NCBI GenBank assembly: GCA_943788195.1 | Contig: CALSPH010000002.1 | Location: forward strand, 310,001-374,000 | DNA: 64,000 nt | Source of the DNA: an uncultured Bacteroidia bacterium | Lineage (GTDB): Bacteria > Bacteroidota > Bacteroidia > NS11-12g > UBA955 | Direction of reading: 5' to 3' | Shown here: positions 35,697-44,368 of the stretch, piece after piece | Layout of the letters: each line of letters begins with the position of its first letter | Numbering within the stretch: position 1 is the first letter of the stretch | Notes under the pieces: model-generated | Seen by the model: only the letters and a program-made list of their open reading frames with translations | What the model was told of the DNA's origin: nothing | Databases searched by the model: none | Program-made: the position numbers and the translations under genes

Positions 35697-36996
35697 TAAT
35701 CTCTAGTTTAATTCTATTTAGTTTTCTGTTATTGGCACTTTCCACAGTAAAAACCAGGTTTTCATGTTTGATCTCCTCGCCCTTAACAGGTATTGATCCA
35801 GATATTTCCATTAACAAACCAGCCAAGGTATCTGCCTCATCCGCATGTTTACCAAATATCGAAACGTCCAATTTAGCAATGGCACACACGTCCATTAACA
35901 TCGTCTGGGCATCAAAAATAAAACGGTGTTCGTCCAGCTTAGAATAATTGATATTGACTTCATCAAACTCATCCATTATTTCGCCAAAGACTTGTTCTAA
36001 AATATCTTCCATGGTAACCAGGCCTTCTGTACCGCCAAACTCGTCCACTACGATAGCCATGTGAATTCGTTTCTCTTGAAACTCTGCCAACAAATCATCG
36101 ATACGTTTTTTCTCTGGAACAAATAATGCAGGCCGGATCAGTTTTTTCCAGTCAAAATCTTCCTCCGCATCTGCATGCTGCAGTAAATCTTTTACATAAA
36201 TAATTCCTTTAACATCATCCATGTTTTCGCCAATGACCGGGACCCGTGAGAATCCTTTTTCATTTGCAAAACGGAGGACATTAAATGAAACTTCATTGAT
36301 ATCTAATGCTTCAATTTCTGTGCGCGAAGTCATAATCTGACTAGCAGATAAACTGCCGAATTTTATGATACTTTTTAGAATTTCTTTCTCCTCTTTAGGC
36401 GCTTCCTCGTCAGAGGTGATATCAATGGCATGGGTAAGCTCATCGATACTCACATTATTGATTTGCTTTTTAAACCGGTCATCCAAAACGGTTGTCATAC
36501 GCACCATAATCCCGACAACAGGACTCAACATTTTACTCAAAAACAGAAGAATGGGCGAAACCTTCACCCCAAAACTAACATTGTTTGCTGTGGCATAAAT
36601 CTTGGGAATTAATTCCCCGAATACAAGCAACAGAATAGTTTCTGCTAAAATTTGGACTAACTTTTTACTAAAGTCAGAACCAAGGGTAATATATCGCTCG
36701 ATAAAACGCGCAGCGATTAAAACAAAGGCGACATTTACCGTATTATTCGTTAATAAAATAGTTGCCAATATTCTTTTTGGCATCTCAAGAACTCGATTCA
36801 GTTGCGTTTTTGGTTTTCCCTCATCAAGTGATTCTACTTCTGACCTTGATATGCTATAAATTGCACTTTCTGACCCTGATATTATTGCTGAAAAAAGAAG
36901 AAGAACAATTATTGCAACGAGCGATAGCACCAAGCTCAAAACATCAATTTGGAGCGGTGCTAAAAAAATGAACGGTTCACCTGCAATATCTGTCAT
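35671..36996 (-). CDS. gldE: Gliding-associated membrane protein GldE (CorC/CNNM family)
   Basis: A 441-residue membrane protein. An N-terminal DUF21/CNNM region with about four hydrophobic segments (residues 15-155) is followed by two CBS domains (about 205-330, with FSRVPVIGENMDDVKGIIYVKDLL and VVDEFGGTEGLVTMEDILEQVFGEI) and a C-terminal transporter-associated domain (about 345-430). The position between ssb and gldD identifies it as GldE. CorC-like proteins handle Mg2+, but in gliding bacteria the gene acts with gldD. Start at 36996 is 7 bases after ssb ends. Confidence 0.9.
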   Translation of the reverse strand: MTDIAGEPFIFLAPLQIDVLSLVLSLVAIIVLLLFSAIISGSESAIYSISRSEVESLDEGKPKTQLNRVLEMPKRILATILLTNNTVNVAFVLIAARFIERYITLGSDFSKKLVQILAETILLLVFGELIPKIYATANNVSFGVKVSPILLFLSKMLSPVVGIMVRMTTVLDDRFKKQINNVSIDELTHAIDITSDEEAPKEEKEILKSIIKFGSLSASQIMTSRTEIEALDINEVSFNVLRFANEKGFSRVPVIGENMDDVKGIIYVKDLLQHADAEEDFDWKKLIRPALFVPEKKRIDDLLAEFQEKRIHMAIVVDEFGGTEGLVTMEDILEQVFGEIMDEFDEVNINYSKLDEHRFIFDAQTMLMDVCAIAKLDVSIFGKHADEADTLAGLLMEISGSIPVKGEEIKHENLVFTVESANNRKLNRIKLEINGSSEDGK

Positions 36997-37003
36997 TGGT
37001 TGA

Positions 37004-37474
37004 TTAGAAAGGAAGGTCGTCTTCCATTTCGTTATGCGAATTATTCAAATCGTTTGAACCTGCAGTTTCGGTTTTAACAGGACTTGATTGTGGAGCTTGA
37101 CTACGCTCTACGTTACCACCATCATTCGTAGTTGAAGGCCTTCCACCCAGCATTTGCATGGATCTGGCACGTATTACAACACGAGATCTTGGCTCATTGG
37201 TATCTTTAGTAGTCCATTTTTCTGTTTTTAGCTGGCCTTCTATATAGACTGAGTCGCCTTTCTTTAAGTATTGCTCGGATACTTTAGCAAGGGCATCCCA
37301 TAATTCAATATTATGCCATTCGGTATTAGTTACTTTCTCACCTTGCCGATTGGTATACGTTTCACTAGTAGCAATGGAAAAATTTGCAACTGCTCTTTGA
37401 TTGTCTAAATATCTTACCTCAGGATCTTTACCTAAATTTCCGATTAGTATTACTTTGTTAACTGCTCCTGCCAT
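37004..37474 (-). CDS. ssb: Single-stranded DNA-binding protein
   Basis: A 156-residue SSB. The OB fold covers about residues 1-110 (VNKVILIGNLGKDPEVRY, WHNIELWDALAKVSEQYLKKG, RSRVVIRARSMQMLGGR). A flexible polar tail ends in the acidic tip EMEDDLPF, which recruits repair and replication proteins. The start overlaps the end of mutY by 25 bases. The association with mutY upstream and gldE downstream is common in gliding Bacteroidota. Confidence 0.96.
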   Translation of the reverse strand: MAGAVNKVILIGNLGKDPEVRYLDNQRAVANFSIATSETYTNRQGEKVTNTEWHNIELWDALAKVSEQYLKKGDSVYIEGQLKTEKWTTKDTNEPRSRVVIRARSMQMLGGRPSTTNDGGNVERSQAPQSSPVKTETAGSNDLNNSHNEMEDDLPF

Positions 37475-38466
37475 GCTTTTATCATTTTATTCATTAGTTG
37501 GTGGGTTGGATAAGCGCTTCCTATCTCTCCCAACGCTACTTCAAATATACCTTTATTTTGGCTCAATCTTGAAGGTATTTTATTTACTTTCCACAACTTT
37601 GCCTCAATGCGTTGATGGCTTAATTGATGCTGAAAAGTCCCAATCAGCGTAGCATTACTTTCAACTTTTGAATTTACCGATTCCTCCATTGGAAATTCAT
37701 ATAAATTTTGCCAAATTCCTTTGCTATTTCTATGCACAAGGGATAGCTGATCTTGATTTTGGCTTAAGTAATAGTTGAAATATTTTTGACTTACTTTAGT
37801 ACGTGTTGATTTGAACGGGATTCTGTTAACAAGTCCCTCCTTTTTCGCTTGGCAATTCATGGCAAGGACACAACTATCGCACTTGGTGAGTTTAGGGGTA
37901 CATATTTGCGACCCCATTTCCATAATGGCTTGATTGAAAAGGTCTGGTTTAAACCCTTGGATTTCTTCTTGAACATAGGTGTTGATGCTGCGTAAGGTTG
38001 CCCCTTTATTAACTGGCTCCTGAATGCCTAGGTAACGTGAAACCAAACGAATGACATTGCCATCCACCACCGCCACCGATTCTTCAAAAGCAAAAGATGC
38101 GATTGCAGCCGCAGTGTATGGACCAATACCAGGAAGTTGAAGCAATTGAGCATAGGTTGAAGGAAAAAAACCACCAAAATCTCGCTGTACTAACCGAGCG
38201 CATTTATGCATATTTCTTGCCCGCGAATAGTACCCCAAGCCTTGCCAAAGTTTTAGTATATCGGTCTCTTCTGCATTCGCAAAACCGTTTAAGTCAGGAT
38301 AATGCTTTATGAATTTCTCATAGTAAGGCAACCCTTGAGATACTCTTGTTTGTTGCAAAATAATTTCAGATAGCCATATCCGATATGGATCCTTGGTTTC
38401 ACGCCAAGGCAGACTTCGCCCATTTTCAGAATACCAGCCAATTATTTCATTTGAAAAAAAGCTCAA
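37450..38466 (-). CDS. mutY: A/G-specific adenine DNA glycosylase MutY
   Basis: Removes A opposite 8-oxoG. The N-terminal HhH-GPD domain has LPWRETKDPYRIWLSEIILQQT, LPGIGPYTAAAIASFAF and the catalytic Asp in VVDGNVIRL. The iron-sulfur loop CTPKLTKCDSCVLAMNC supplies four Cys. A NUDIX-like domain that reads 8-oxoG fills the C-terminus. The start is TTG (38464-38466); no ATG lies in frame near the conserved N-terminus. First gene of the operon that continues to ssb, gldE, gldD and the S9 peptidase. Confidence 0.95.
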   Translation of the reverse strand: MSFFSNEIIGWYSENGRSLPWRETKDPYRIWLSEIILQQTRVSQGLPYYEKFIKHYPDLNGFANAEETDILKLWQGLGYYSRARNMHKCARLVQRDFGGFFPSTYAQLLQLPGIGPYTAAAIASFAFEESVAVVDGNVIRLVSRYLGIQEPVNKGATLRSINTYVQEEIQGFKPDLFNQAIMEMGSQICTPKLTKCDSCVLAMNCQAKKEGLVNRIPFKSTRTKVSQKYFNYYLSQNQDQLSLVHRNSKGIWQNLYEFPMEESVNSKVESNATLIGTFQHQLSHQRIEAKLWKVNKIPSRLSQNKGIFEVALGEIGSAYPTHQLMNKMIKAWQEQLTK

Positions 38467-38542
38467 GATATTTATTATTTATTTCGTTAAAAACATTATT
38501 TATTTGCAGTTGTTCTAATAAAGATTAAAATCTACAAACATT

Positions 38543-38845
38543 ATGACTAAGGCAGATATTATAAACGAAATAAGCGAAAAAACTGGAATTGAAAAAGTGG
38601 TGGTTACACAAACCATAGAAACTTTCTTTAAATCCATGAAAGGAAATATGGTTAAAGGAAACAATATTTATTTCAGAGGCTTTGGTTCATTTATACTGCA
38701 GCACAGAAAAGCAAAAATTGGAAGAAACATTACTAAAAACACTTCAGTGGTCATCGATGAACATTTTATTCCAAAATTTAAACCTTCAAAAGATTTTATT
38801 GAAGCAGTAAAATCAAGCGAAAGTGTTAAATCTAAACTAAAATAG
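38543..38845 (+). CDS. HU/IHF family DNA-binding protein
   Basis: A 100-residue relative of HU and IHF. MTKADIINEISEKTGIEKVVV starts the dimerisation helices, FRGFGSFI is the core, and the beta-arm (GRNITKNTSVVIDEHFIPKFKPS) lacks the usual Pro-rich tip of HU. It is more diverged than the HU at 10772 and resembles IHF. It is divergent from mutY and followed by a terminator-like hairpin and then the TPR gene. Confidence 0.9.
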   Translation: MTKADIINEISEKTGIEKVVVTQTIETFFKSMKGNMVKGNNIYFRGFGSFILQHRKAKIGRNITKNTSVVIDEHFIPKFKPSKDFIEAVKSSESVKSKLK

Positions 38846-38858
38846 TTTCCTTTGTCTT

Positions 38859-39653
38859 GTGAAAGCGAACAAGACCAAAATATCAATAATAATACTGTCA
38901 CTTTTTCTAGTGGCAGTTTTTTTTTATTTAAAAGGGCGAAACACAGATACAGCAACCATCTTGCCTAGAACTGAACCAATTGGACACTCGAAAGCCAAAC
39001 CATTAGATGAAACCAAATGGTATCGCGTTGCGTATCAAGAGGCTAACGACAGTTTAAAAACCCTAATACAAAACAGTCCCATTCGTGCTGAAGCTAACCC
39101 TGCCAATAAAACAGCTTACCAAAGCATTTTGGCGAAAGCACTTTCTACCGACAATTTTGTTATTGCGGGATTTGCTCAAGAAAAAATTGCCGAACTGAAT
39201 CGCACTGATACAAACTACATGATTGCGGCAGATTTGTTTATTCTGGAAACGGAAAAAGGCGAAGATCCGGATAAGTCAAGGTTTGCATTAGCTAAAGCAA
39301 AACAACTCTATCTAAAAGCAACTGAATTGAACCCAAATAATATACTGGCGAACAACAAACTTGCCGTTTCAATCATACAATTAAATGAAGACCCTCCAAT
39401 GGTTGGAATTGGGTATATTAAGAAGAGCTTATCAATTGACAGTAATGATTTGAGCACCAACCTTTTGTATGGTCAACTTTTGCTCATGTCAGGTCAAAAC
39501 GAAAAAGCTATTAAAGTTTATAATAAATTAGTAAATTTGCAGCCCTCTAATGCAGAGTTTCTATTTAAGTTGAGCGACATTTATGGTCAACTTGGTAATA
39601 CACAAAAGGCAAAAGAGTTTTTAGATAAAGCAAAGAATTTAAACCAACCATAG
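38859..39653 (+). CDS. TPR-repeat protein with N-terminal signal anchor
   Basis: A 264-residue protein starting with GTG. A basic tip and hydrophobic segment (residues 8-24, ISIIILSLFLVAVFFYL) form a signal anchor. The rest carries TPR-like helices, clearest near 160-255 (AKQLYLKATELNPNNILANNKLA, LLYGQLLLMSGQNEKAIKVY, AEFLFKLSDIYGQLGNTQKAKEFLDKA). It likely binds partners in the periplasm. A strong terminator-like hairpin overlaps its first 22 codons (38894-38925), which may make its expression depend on translation or readthrough from the HU gene. Confidence 0.85.
   Translation: MKANKTKISIIILSLFLVAVFFYLKGRNTDTATILPRTEPIGHSKAKPLDETKWYRVAYQEANDSLKTLIQNSPIRAEANPANKTAYQSILAKALSTDNFVIAGFAQEKIAELNRTDTNYMIAADLFILETEKGEDPDKSRFALAKAKQLYLKATELNPNNILANNKLAVSIIQLNEDPPMVGIGYIKKSLSIDSNDLSTNLLYGQLLLMSGQNEKAIKVYNKLVNLQPSNAEFLFKLSDIYGQLGNTQKAKEFLDKAKNLNQP
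38894..38925 (+). terminator. Terminator-like hairpin inside the TPR gene start
   Basis: Arms ACTGTCACT (38894-38902) and AGTGGCAGT (38909-38917), one G-U pair, loop TTTTCT, then nine T. It fits an intrinsic terminator for the HU/IHF gene that ends at 38845, but the same bases encode the hydrophobic segment of the TPR protein. Confidence 0.65.
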
Positions 39654-39655
39654 AT

Positions 39656-39745
39656 ATGCCAAGCGGTAAGAAAAGAAAAAGACATAAAATTGCTACCCAC
39701 AAGAGGAAAAAACGTCTAAGAAAAAATAGACATAAGAAGAAATAA
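39656..39745 (+). CDS. 29-residue basic AURKAIP1/COX24-like protein
   Basis: A very small protein, MPSGKKRKRHKIATH at the start and RLRKNRHKKK at the end, almost all Lys, Arg and His. This pattern is the AURKAIP1/COX24 C-terminal domain found as a stand-alone gene in many Bacteroidota; the mitochondrial relative is a small-subunit ribosomal protein (mS38). It starts 2 bases after the TPR gene and 26 bases before RNase G. Ribosome association is an inference from the family. Confidence 0.85.
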   Translation: MPSGKKRKRHKIATHKRKKRLRKNRHKKK

Positions 39746-39771
39746 TTCTTCCTATTTAGCAATCCATTAAT

Positions 39772-41334
39772 TTGAGTAAAAACTTATTTATCAATGCAAG
39801 TAAAGACACAATAGAGGTCGCTCTTGTCAATGATAAAACATTGTTAGAATACCATAAATTCCCCAGGAACAATGTGCTTTCTGTAGGTGACATTTATATG
39901 GGCAAGGTAAAAAAAGCTATGCCCACTTTAAATGCTGCTTTCGTAGCTATCGGTGCTGAAAAGGACGCCTACCTGCCATACTTGGAATTAGGTCCGCATT
40001 TCAACTCCGTAAATAAACTGATGCGAATGGGTGTTTCTGGGTTCAAACTGGACAACAGGCTAAATCGCTTTAAACCAGAATCATTGCTTGAAAAACAAGG
40101 TAAGATTGCGGATGTATTAAAAAAGAATCAAAGTGTAATTGTTCAAATCAGTAAAGAGCCCATTTCTAATAAAGGGGCAAAAATAACTACTGATCTTTCT
40201 TTTGCCGGAAGATTTCTTGTTCTACTCCCTTTCTCAAGTAAAGTTAATATCTCGAAAAAGATAGGGAACCCTGAAACGAAGAAAAGACTTCGCGAACTGG
40301 TCAAAGAGATTAAGCCCAAAAACTTTGGACTCATTATTCGAACCGTTGCTGAAGATGCCGCAGACAATGATGACATCAGAGCAGACATGGATGAATTGCT
40401 AAAAAAATGGGATACCTTCTATACCAATTTAAAAAGCGCTGAACCCACCCGAAAATTACTATCTGAAGACAATCGATTGCGCTCTCTTTTGCGCGATATG
40501 ATTAACGAAAGTTATTCGCAAATTGTTTGTAATGACGAATCCATTTACAATGATATCAAGAGCTATTTTAAAGCCATTGATCCATCTAAAGAGAACCTCA
40601 TTAAGCACTTCACTAATAGTAAGGAACGCATATTTGACCATTATGGAATCACCAAGGCCATAAAAGCATCCTTTGGCAAAACAGTACCTGTTGCAAATGG
40701 ACCCTATTTAGTAATTGAACATACTGAGGCGCTTCATGTTATAGACGTAAATAGTGGTAGATCAAAACAACCTGACAAAGGCCGTGAAGAGAATATCGTT
40801 GAAATAAATAAGGAAGCGGCAAAAGAGGTAGCACGCCAGTTGCGTTTGAGAGACATGGGTGGCATCATTGTTATTGATTTTATTGATTTGAAAGCTCCTA
40901 AACACCGCAAGGATGTTTTGGAAACCATGCAAAAAGCAATGTCTGCTGATCGGGCCAAACATACCATTCTGCCGATGACCAAGTTTGGTCTGATGCAAAT
41001 TACCCGAGAGCGTGTAAGACCAGAGGTGGTAATTTCTACTACGGAAACATGCATTACTTGTAATGGTACAGGAAGAATGGAGAATTCGGTATTAATTGTA
41101 GACAAAATAGAGAATGATTTGGAGTACATAATCCAAAATCAAAATCAAAAAGGATTAATTGTTACGGTGCATCCTTATATTTATGGTTACCTGAAACATG
41201 GATTCATGAATTTATGGAGAAAATGGCAGTGGAAGCTTAAAAGCAAAATGACTTTGTTGAAAAATGACAAGCTAAACCTAAACCAATACTCGATAGAAAA
41301 CAAAGAAGGTGAAGCCCTTGTCTTAACTGAATAA
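39772..41334 (+). CDS. rng: Ribonuclease G/E family endoribonuclease
   Basis: Single-strand-specific endoribonuclease in rRNA maturation and mRNA decay. The S1-type RNA-binding region (residues 38-120, GDIYMGKVKKAMPTLNAAFVAIGAEKDAYLPYLEL), the catalytic Asp residues in ALHVIDVNSGRS and IIVIDFIDLK, and the zinc-link ETCITCNGTGR are visible. Length is 520 residues, the RNase G size. The start is TTG, aligned with the family N-terminus. It is followed by a terminator and lies next to the COX24-like gene. Confidence 0.94.
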   Translation: MSKNLFINASKDTIEVALVNDKTLLEYHKFPRNNVLSVGDIYMGKVKKAMPTLNAAFVAIGAEKDAYLPYLELGPHFNSVNKLMRMGVSGFKLDNRLNRFKPESLLEKQGKIADVLKKNQSVIVQISKEPISNKGAKITTDLSFAGRFLVLLPFSSKVNISKKIGNPETKKRLRELVKEIKPKNFGLIIRTVAEDAADNDDIRADMDELLKKWDTFYTNLKSAEPTRKLLSEDNRLRSLLRDMINESYSQIVCNDESIYNDIKSYFKAIDPSKENLIKHFTNSKERIFDHYGITKAIKASFGKTVPVANGPYLVIEHTEALHVIDVNSGRSKQPDKGREENIVEINKEAAKEVARQLRLRDMGGIIVIDFIDLKAPKHRKDVLETMQKAMSADRAKHTILPMTKFGLMQITRERVRPEVVISTTETCITCNGTGRMENSVLIVDKIENDLEYIIQNQNQKGLIVTVHPYIYGYLKHGFMNLWRKWQWKLKSKMTLLKNDKLNLNQYSIENKEGEALVLTE

Positions 41335-41364
41335 GCTCCTATTTCTTTCAAATACGCGATCATC

Positions 41365-41393
41365 ATGACCTGGTTTCTTCGGTCATTTTTTTT
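41365..41393 (+). terminator. Intrinsic terminator after RNase G gene
   Basis: Arms ATGACC (41365-41370) and GGTCAT (41381-41386), then eight T, about 30 bases after the stop. Confidence 0.75.
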
Positions 41394-41465
41394 GTATCCG
41401 TTTTTCAATGAGCGTATAAAAGTTTGTATTTGGCAAAACAAAAACGAAAAATAATAAAAACTAGC

Positions 41466-42290
41466 ATGAAAAAATTACTATTACTTGCCATTCCTCTATC
41501 CATGATGATAGCTTTTGGCGCATGTAAAAAAGAAAAAACAGAGCCAGGTACTGATGACACTACGGGTGGAAGCGGCGCTTCAAACGGGCTTGTAGTGGAG
41601 CAAGTTAACAATTCATTAATCACTAAAGCTACAGCTACATGGTGCGGTCCTTGTGGAGCTTGGGGCTGGACATTATACAATGATATCATTACATCAAACA
41701 AAACTTCTGCTAAATTTATCAGTCTTTATGCCAGCACAAGTTCTAGCTGGGACAACAATCTTTTCTATACCGCTGATGCAGCTGTTTTAGCGCAAGCCTT
41801 TGGTATTAAAGGATATCCAACTATGAGTACAAATGGTGTTAACACCATGGAGTATTCTTCAAGCGGTGGTATATATACCGCTCAATCAAAGACAAATACA
41901 GACAATGCAGCATCTGCTCATAAAAGTGCTACTGTAGTTGCAAACTCAAATCATAATTTGACTATTGATGGATCAACAGCCAAGGTTAAAGTTACCACTA
42001 AATTCTTTGAGGCAGGAAGCGGAGATTATTATATTGCTGCATACTTAACTGAAGATAAAGCAAAAAATAGACAAGCTAGTCAAACTGGTGTGGTTGAGCA
42101 TCATCACGTTTTTAGAGCTTCATTTGCTACTGCTTGGGGTACAAAAATCAGCAACACAGGAGCAAATGGAACGGAGAATTTTGACTTTGAAGTTGCTATA
42201 GACAACTCTTGGGTTAAGGCTAACCTTGAAGTAGTAACCGTGATTTATAAGAAAAATGGTGCGAAATACGAATTTGTTAATGCGTATTAA
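41466..42290 (+). CDS. Omp28-like thioredoxin-fold lipoprotein (copy 1)
   Basis: A 274-residue lipoprotein. The signal (MKKLLLLAIPLSMMIAFGAC) has lipobox FGAC with Cys at residue 20. The thioredoxin-fold domain contains TATWCGPCGAWGW, a complete WCxxC, and an Omp28-like C-terminal region (VKVTTKFFEAGSGDYYIAAYL). I start at the ATG at 41466 because the lipoprotein signal begins there. The same signal and linker DNA recur in the second copy at 42499. A redox or disulfide role in the envelope is plausible. Confidence 0.85.
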   Translation: MKKLLLLAIPLSMMIAFGACKKEKTEPGTDDTTGGSGASNGLVVEQVNNSLITKATATWCGPCGAWGWTLYNDIITSNKTSAKFISLYASTSSSWDNNLFYTADAAVLAQAFGIKGYPTMSTNGVNTMEYSSSGGIYTAQSKTNTDNAASAHKSATVVANSNHNLTIDGSTAKVKVTTKFFEAGSGDYYIAAYLTEDKAKNRQASQTGVVEHHHVFRASFATAWGTKISNTGANGTENFDFEVAIDNSWVKANLEVVTVIYKKNGAKYEFVNAY

Positions 42291-42307
42291 AACATCCGAA
42301 TAATATT

Positions 42308-42341
42308 AAAAAGCCCTTCCAAATGGAAGGGCTTTTTTTAT
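42308..42341 (+). terminator. Intrinsic terminator after copy 1
   Basis: Arms AAAGCCCTTCC and GGAAGGGCTTT around AAAT, then a T run; 18 bases after the stop. Confidence 0.9.
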
Positions 42342-42498
42342 AAATACAGATTTCACTTATTCCGCTATAAATCGAGTGTTTACTTTACATGCAACAAGAA
42401 TTTAAAAATAATTTCAGTCATTTTTCTGCAAGATGGTTTTTCTTAAGAAGAAGAATAGGTACATTTGAAGGAATTAAAAAAATTAATAACAGTAAAAT

Positions 42499-43347
42499 AT
42501 GAAAAAATCGTTACTACTTGCCATTCCTTTATCAATGATGATAGCTTTTGGCGCTTGTAAAAAAGAAAAAACAGAGCCTGCTAATGACACTACTGGTGGA
42601 AATTCAGGCCCAGCTGCCATTGCAGCTACCCAACAATCTACTATCTTTTATATGTCAGGTAACTGGTGTGGACCATGTGGTTTATACGGAGCGCCTGCAA
42701 AAAAAGCCATGAATACTAAACATGGAGATAAAGTAAATATTATAGCTTGCCAATTAAATGGTTCTGGTGCTACAGATCCTTTAAATAATGCTAATGCAAA
42801 TTCACTAGCAGGTGTATTTGGAGTAAGTGGTGTACCAACTGCGTATATCGTTGCCAATGCTGAAGGATCAGCAGTAAATGGAGGATCAGCAATGCAAGCT
42901 AATATGGATGCTGCGATTCTTGCGGATGTTGGTGTGTCTGATGTAATTGCTAATATGGCGATTGAAAACGTTAAATTAGATGGAACAAATCTATCTTTTG
43001 ATACACGAACTAAATTCTTTAAGTCTTTAACAGAAGAATACCGATTAGCTGCTTACGTTATGGAATCCGGAATTGCTGGGAGACAATATTCTAGTGGTTC
43101 AGGATGGGCTGATTACAATTTTAACGATGTTCTTAGAAAAAGTGTTACTTCATTGGTAACTGGCGACAAATTGATCACAGGTCCAGCCGCTGATCAAGAA
43201 TACCCAAAATCAATGACTACATCAATCACAAGTACATGGAATGCTGCAAACTTGAAAGTTGTTCTTGTTCTTTGGAGAGCAGTTCCAAACTCTTCAGGTG
43301 GTACTACAGTAGCAGTAATAAACTCAGTTTCTGCATCAGTTCAATAA
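42499..43347 (+). CDS. Omp28-like thioredoxin-fold lipoprotein (copy 2)
   Basis: A 282-residue paralogue of the previous lipoprotein gene. The first 26 residues are almost the same (lipobox FGAC, then KKEKTEP), but the mature part differs widely. The thioredoxin site is SGNWCGPCGLYGAPAKK, and FGVSGVPTAYIV carries the cis-Pro. The C-terminal region is again Omp28-like (LSFDTRTKFFKSLTEEYRLAAYV). A TACATTTG box (42460-42467) lies upstream. Each copy has its own terminator, so they are separate transcription units. Confidence 0.85.
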   Translation: MKKSLLLAIPLSMMIAFGACKKEKTEPANDTTGGNSGPAAIAATQQSTIFYMSGNWCGPCGLYGAPAKKAMNTKHGDKVNIIACQLNGSGATDPLNNANANSLAGVFGVSGVPTAYIVANAEGSAVNGGSAMQANMDAAILADVGVSDVIANMAIENVKLDGTNLSFDTRTKFFKSLTEEYRLAAYVMESGIAGRQYSSGSGWADYNFNDVLRKSVTSLVTGDKLITGPAADQEYPKSMTTSITSTWNAANLKVVLVLWRAVPNSSGGTTVAVINSVSASVQ

Positions 43348-43364
43348 GTAGAATAACAATACAT

Positions 43365-43401
43365 AAAAAAACCATCAGCCAAATAGCTGATGGTTTTTTT
43401 A
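43365..43401 (+). terminator. Intrinsic terminator after copy 2
   Basis: Arms AACCATCAGC and GCTGATGGTT around CAAATA, followed by T7. Confidence 0.9.
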
Positions 43402-43432
43402 TGCCCTCATAATTATCCTTACCTTTGTTAGG

Positions 43433-44362
43433 TTGGCAAAACACAATCATACGCATGGAGATAATCATGCTCACAAGCATCATGATCACGCTCATGGACA
43501 TCCTATCGTAAAAAACATGTTTTGGGCGTTTATTATTAATGCCGTATTTACAGTTATTGAGTTTATTGGAGGCATTATGTTTAATTCAACTGCAATTCTT
43601 GCAGATGCCGTTCATGACCTAGGAGATTCAATTGCTCTGGGCTCTACTATTCTTATTGAAAAGAGATCCTATAAAAAGAGAAACAATCAATTTACATTTG
43701 GCTATAGAAGGCTTTCTGTGCTCTCTGGATTAATAAATGGCATCATACTTCTAACCGGTTCCGTTTTTATGACCACACGTGCTATAGATCGCATTATGGC
43801 TCCTCAGGATGTAAATAGTGTTGGCATGTTTTGGATGGCAGTACTTGGTGTATTATTTAATGGTGTTGCTGTATTAAGTCTAAAAAGCAAAAATAGTGGA
43901 CTAAACGCTCGTGCCTTGTACTTGCACTTGCTTGAAGACGCCTTGGGCTGGGTGGTAGTACTCATTGGAGCCATAGCTATTTATTTCTTTGATCTTCCCA
44001 TTATCGACCCCATCCTTTCCCTAGGCTTGAGCATATTTATCGCGTATAATGCCATCCGTTTGCTAATCCCAGTGTATCACATTCTAATGGAGTCAACTCC
44101 CAGGAGTTTAAATTTGGATGAACTTGAAGCAAAGATAAACTCAATAGAAGGACTGATTGAAATACATGATGTACATACCTGGAGCTTAGATGGAGAATAC
44201 CACATTCTATCTGCTCATGTTACGGTACAAAAAGAATTAAGCGATGATACAATCATTAAATTAAAGAAAACCTTGATTGCAATTTGCAAGGAATTCCAAA
44301 TATTTCACACCACGTTTGAAGTTGAACGCGAAGGAGATGAATGCATGTCGGATTGTGATTAA
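43433..44362 (+). CDS. Cation diffusion facilitator (zinc) transporter
   Basis: A 309-residue CDF exporter. The His-rich N-terminus (AKHNHTHGDNHAHKHH) is a metal-binding tail. Six membrane segments follow, with the metal-site residues in ADAVHDLGDS (helix II) and HLLEDALGW (helix V), which read HDxxD and HxxxD patterns for zinc. The cytoplasmic domain ends with HTWSLDGEYHILSAHV. The start is TTG at 43433 because no ATG precedes the His-rich tail; an ATG at 43517 would remove it. TACCTTTG at 43420-43427 gives almost no leader. A regulator is not visible. Confidence 0.9.
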   Translation: MAKHNHTHGDNHAHKHHDHAHGHPIVKNMFWAFIINAVFTVIEFIGGIMFNSTAILADAVHDLGDSIALGSTILIEKRSYKKRNNQFTFGYRRLSVLSGLINGIILLTGSVFMTTRAIDRIMAPQDVNSVGMFWMAVLGVLFNGVAVLSLKSKNSGLNARALYLHLLEDALGWVVVLIGAIAIYFFDLPIIDPILSLGLSIFIAYNAIRLLIPVYHILMESTPRSLNLDELEAKINSIEGLIEIHDVHTWSLDGEYHILSAHVTVQKELSDDTIIKLKKTLIAICKEFQIFHTTFEVEREGDECMSDCD

Positions 44363-44368
44363 CCTAAT

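Noticed and set aside
40734..41129. 131-codon frame on the minus strand inside the RNase G gene
   Set aside because: It overlaps a conserved gene on the other strand and shows no family pattern; it is a shadow of the real frame.
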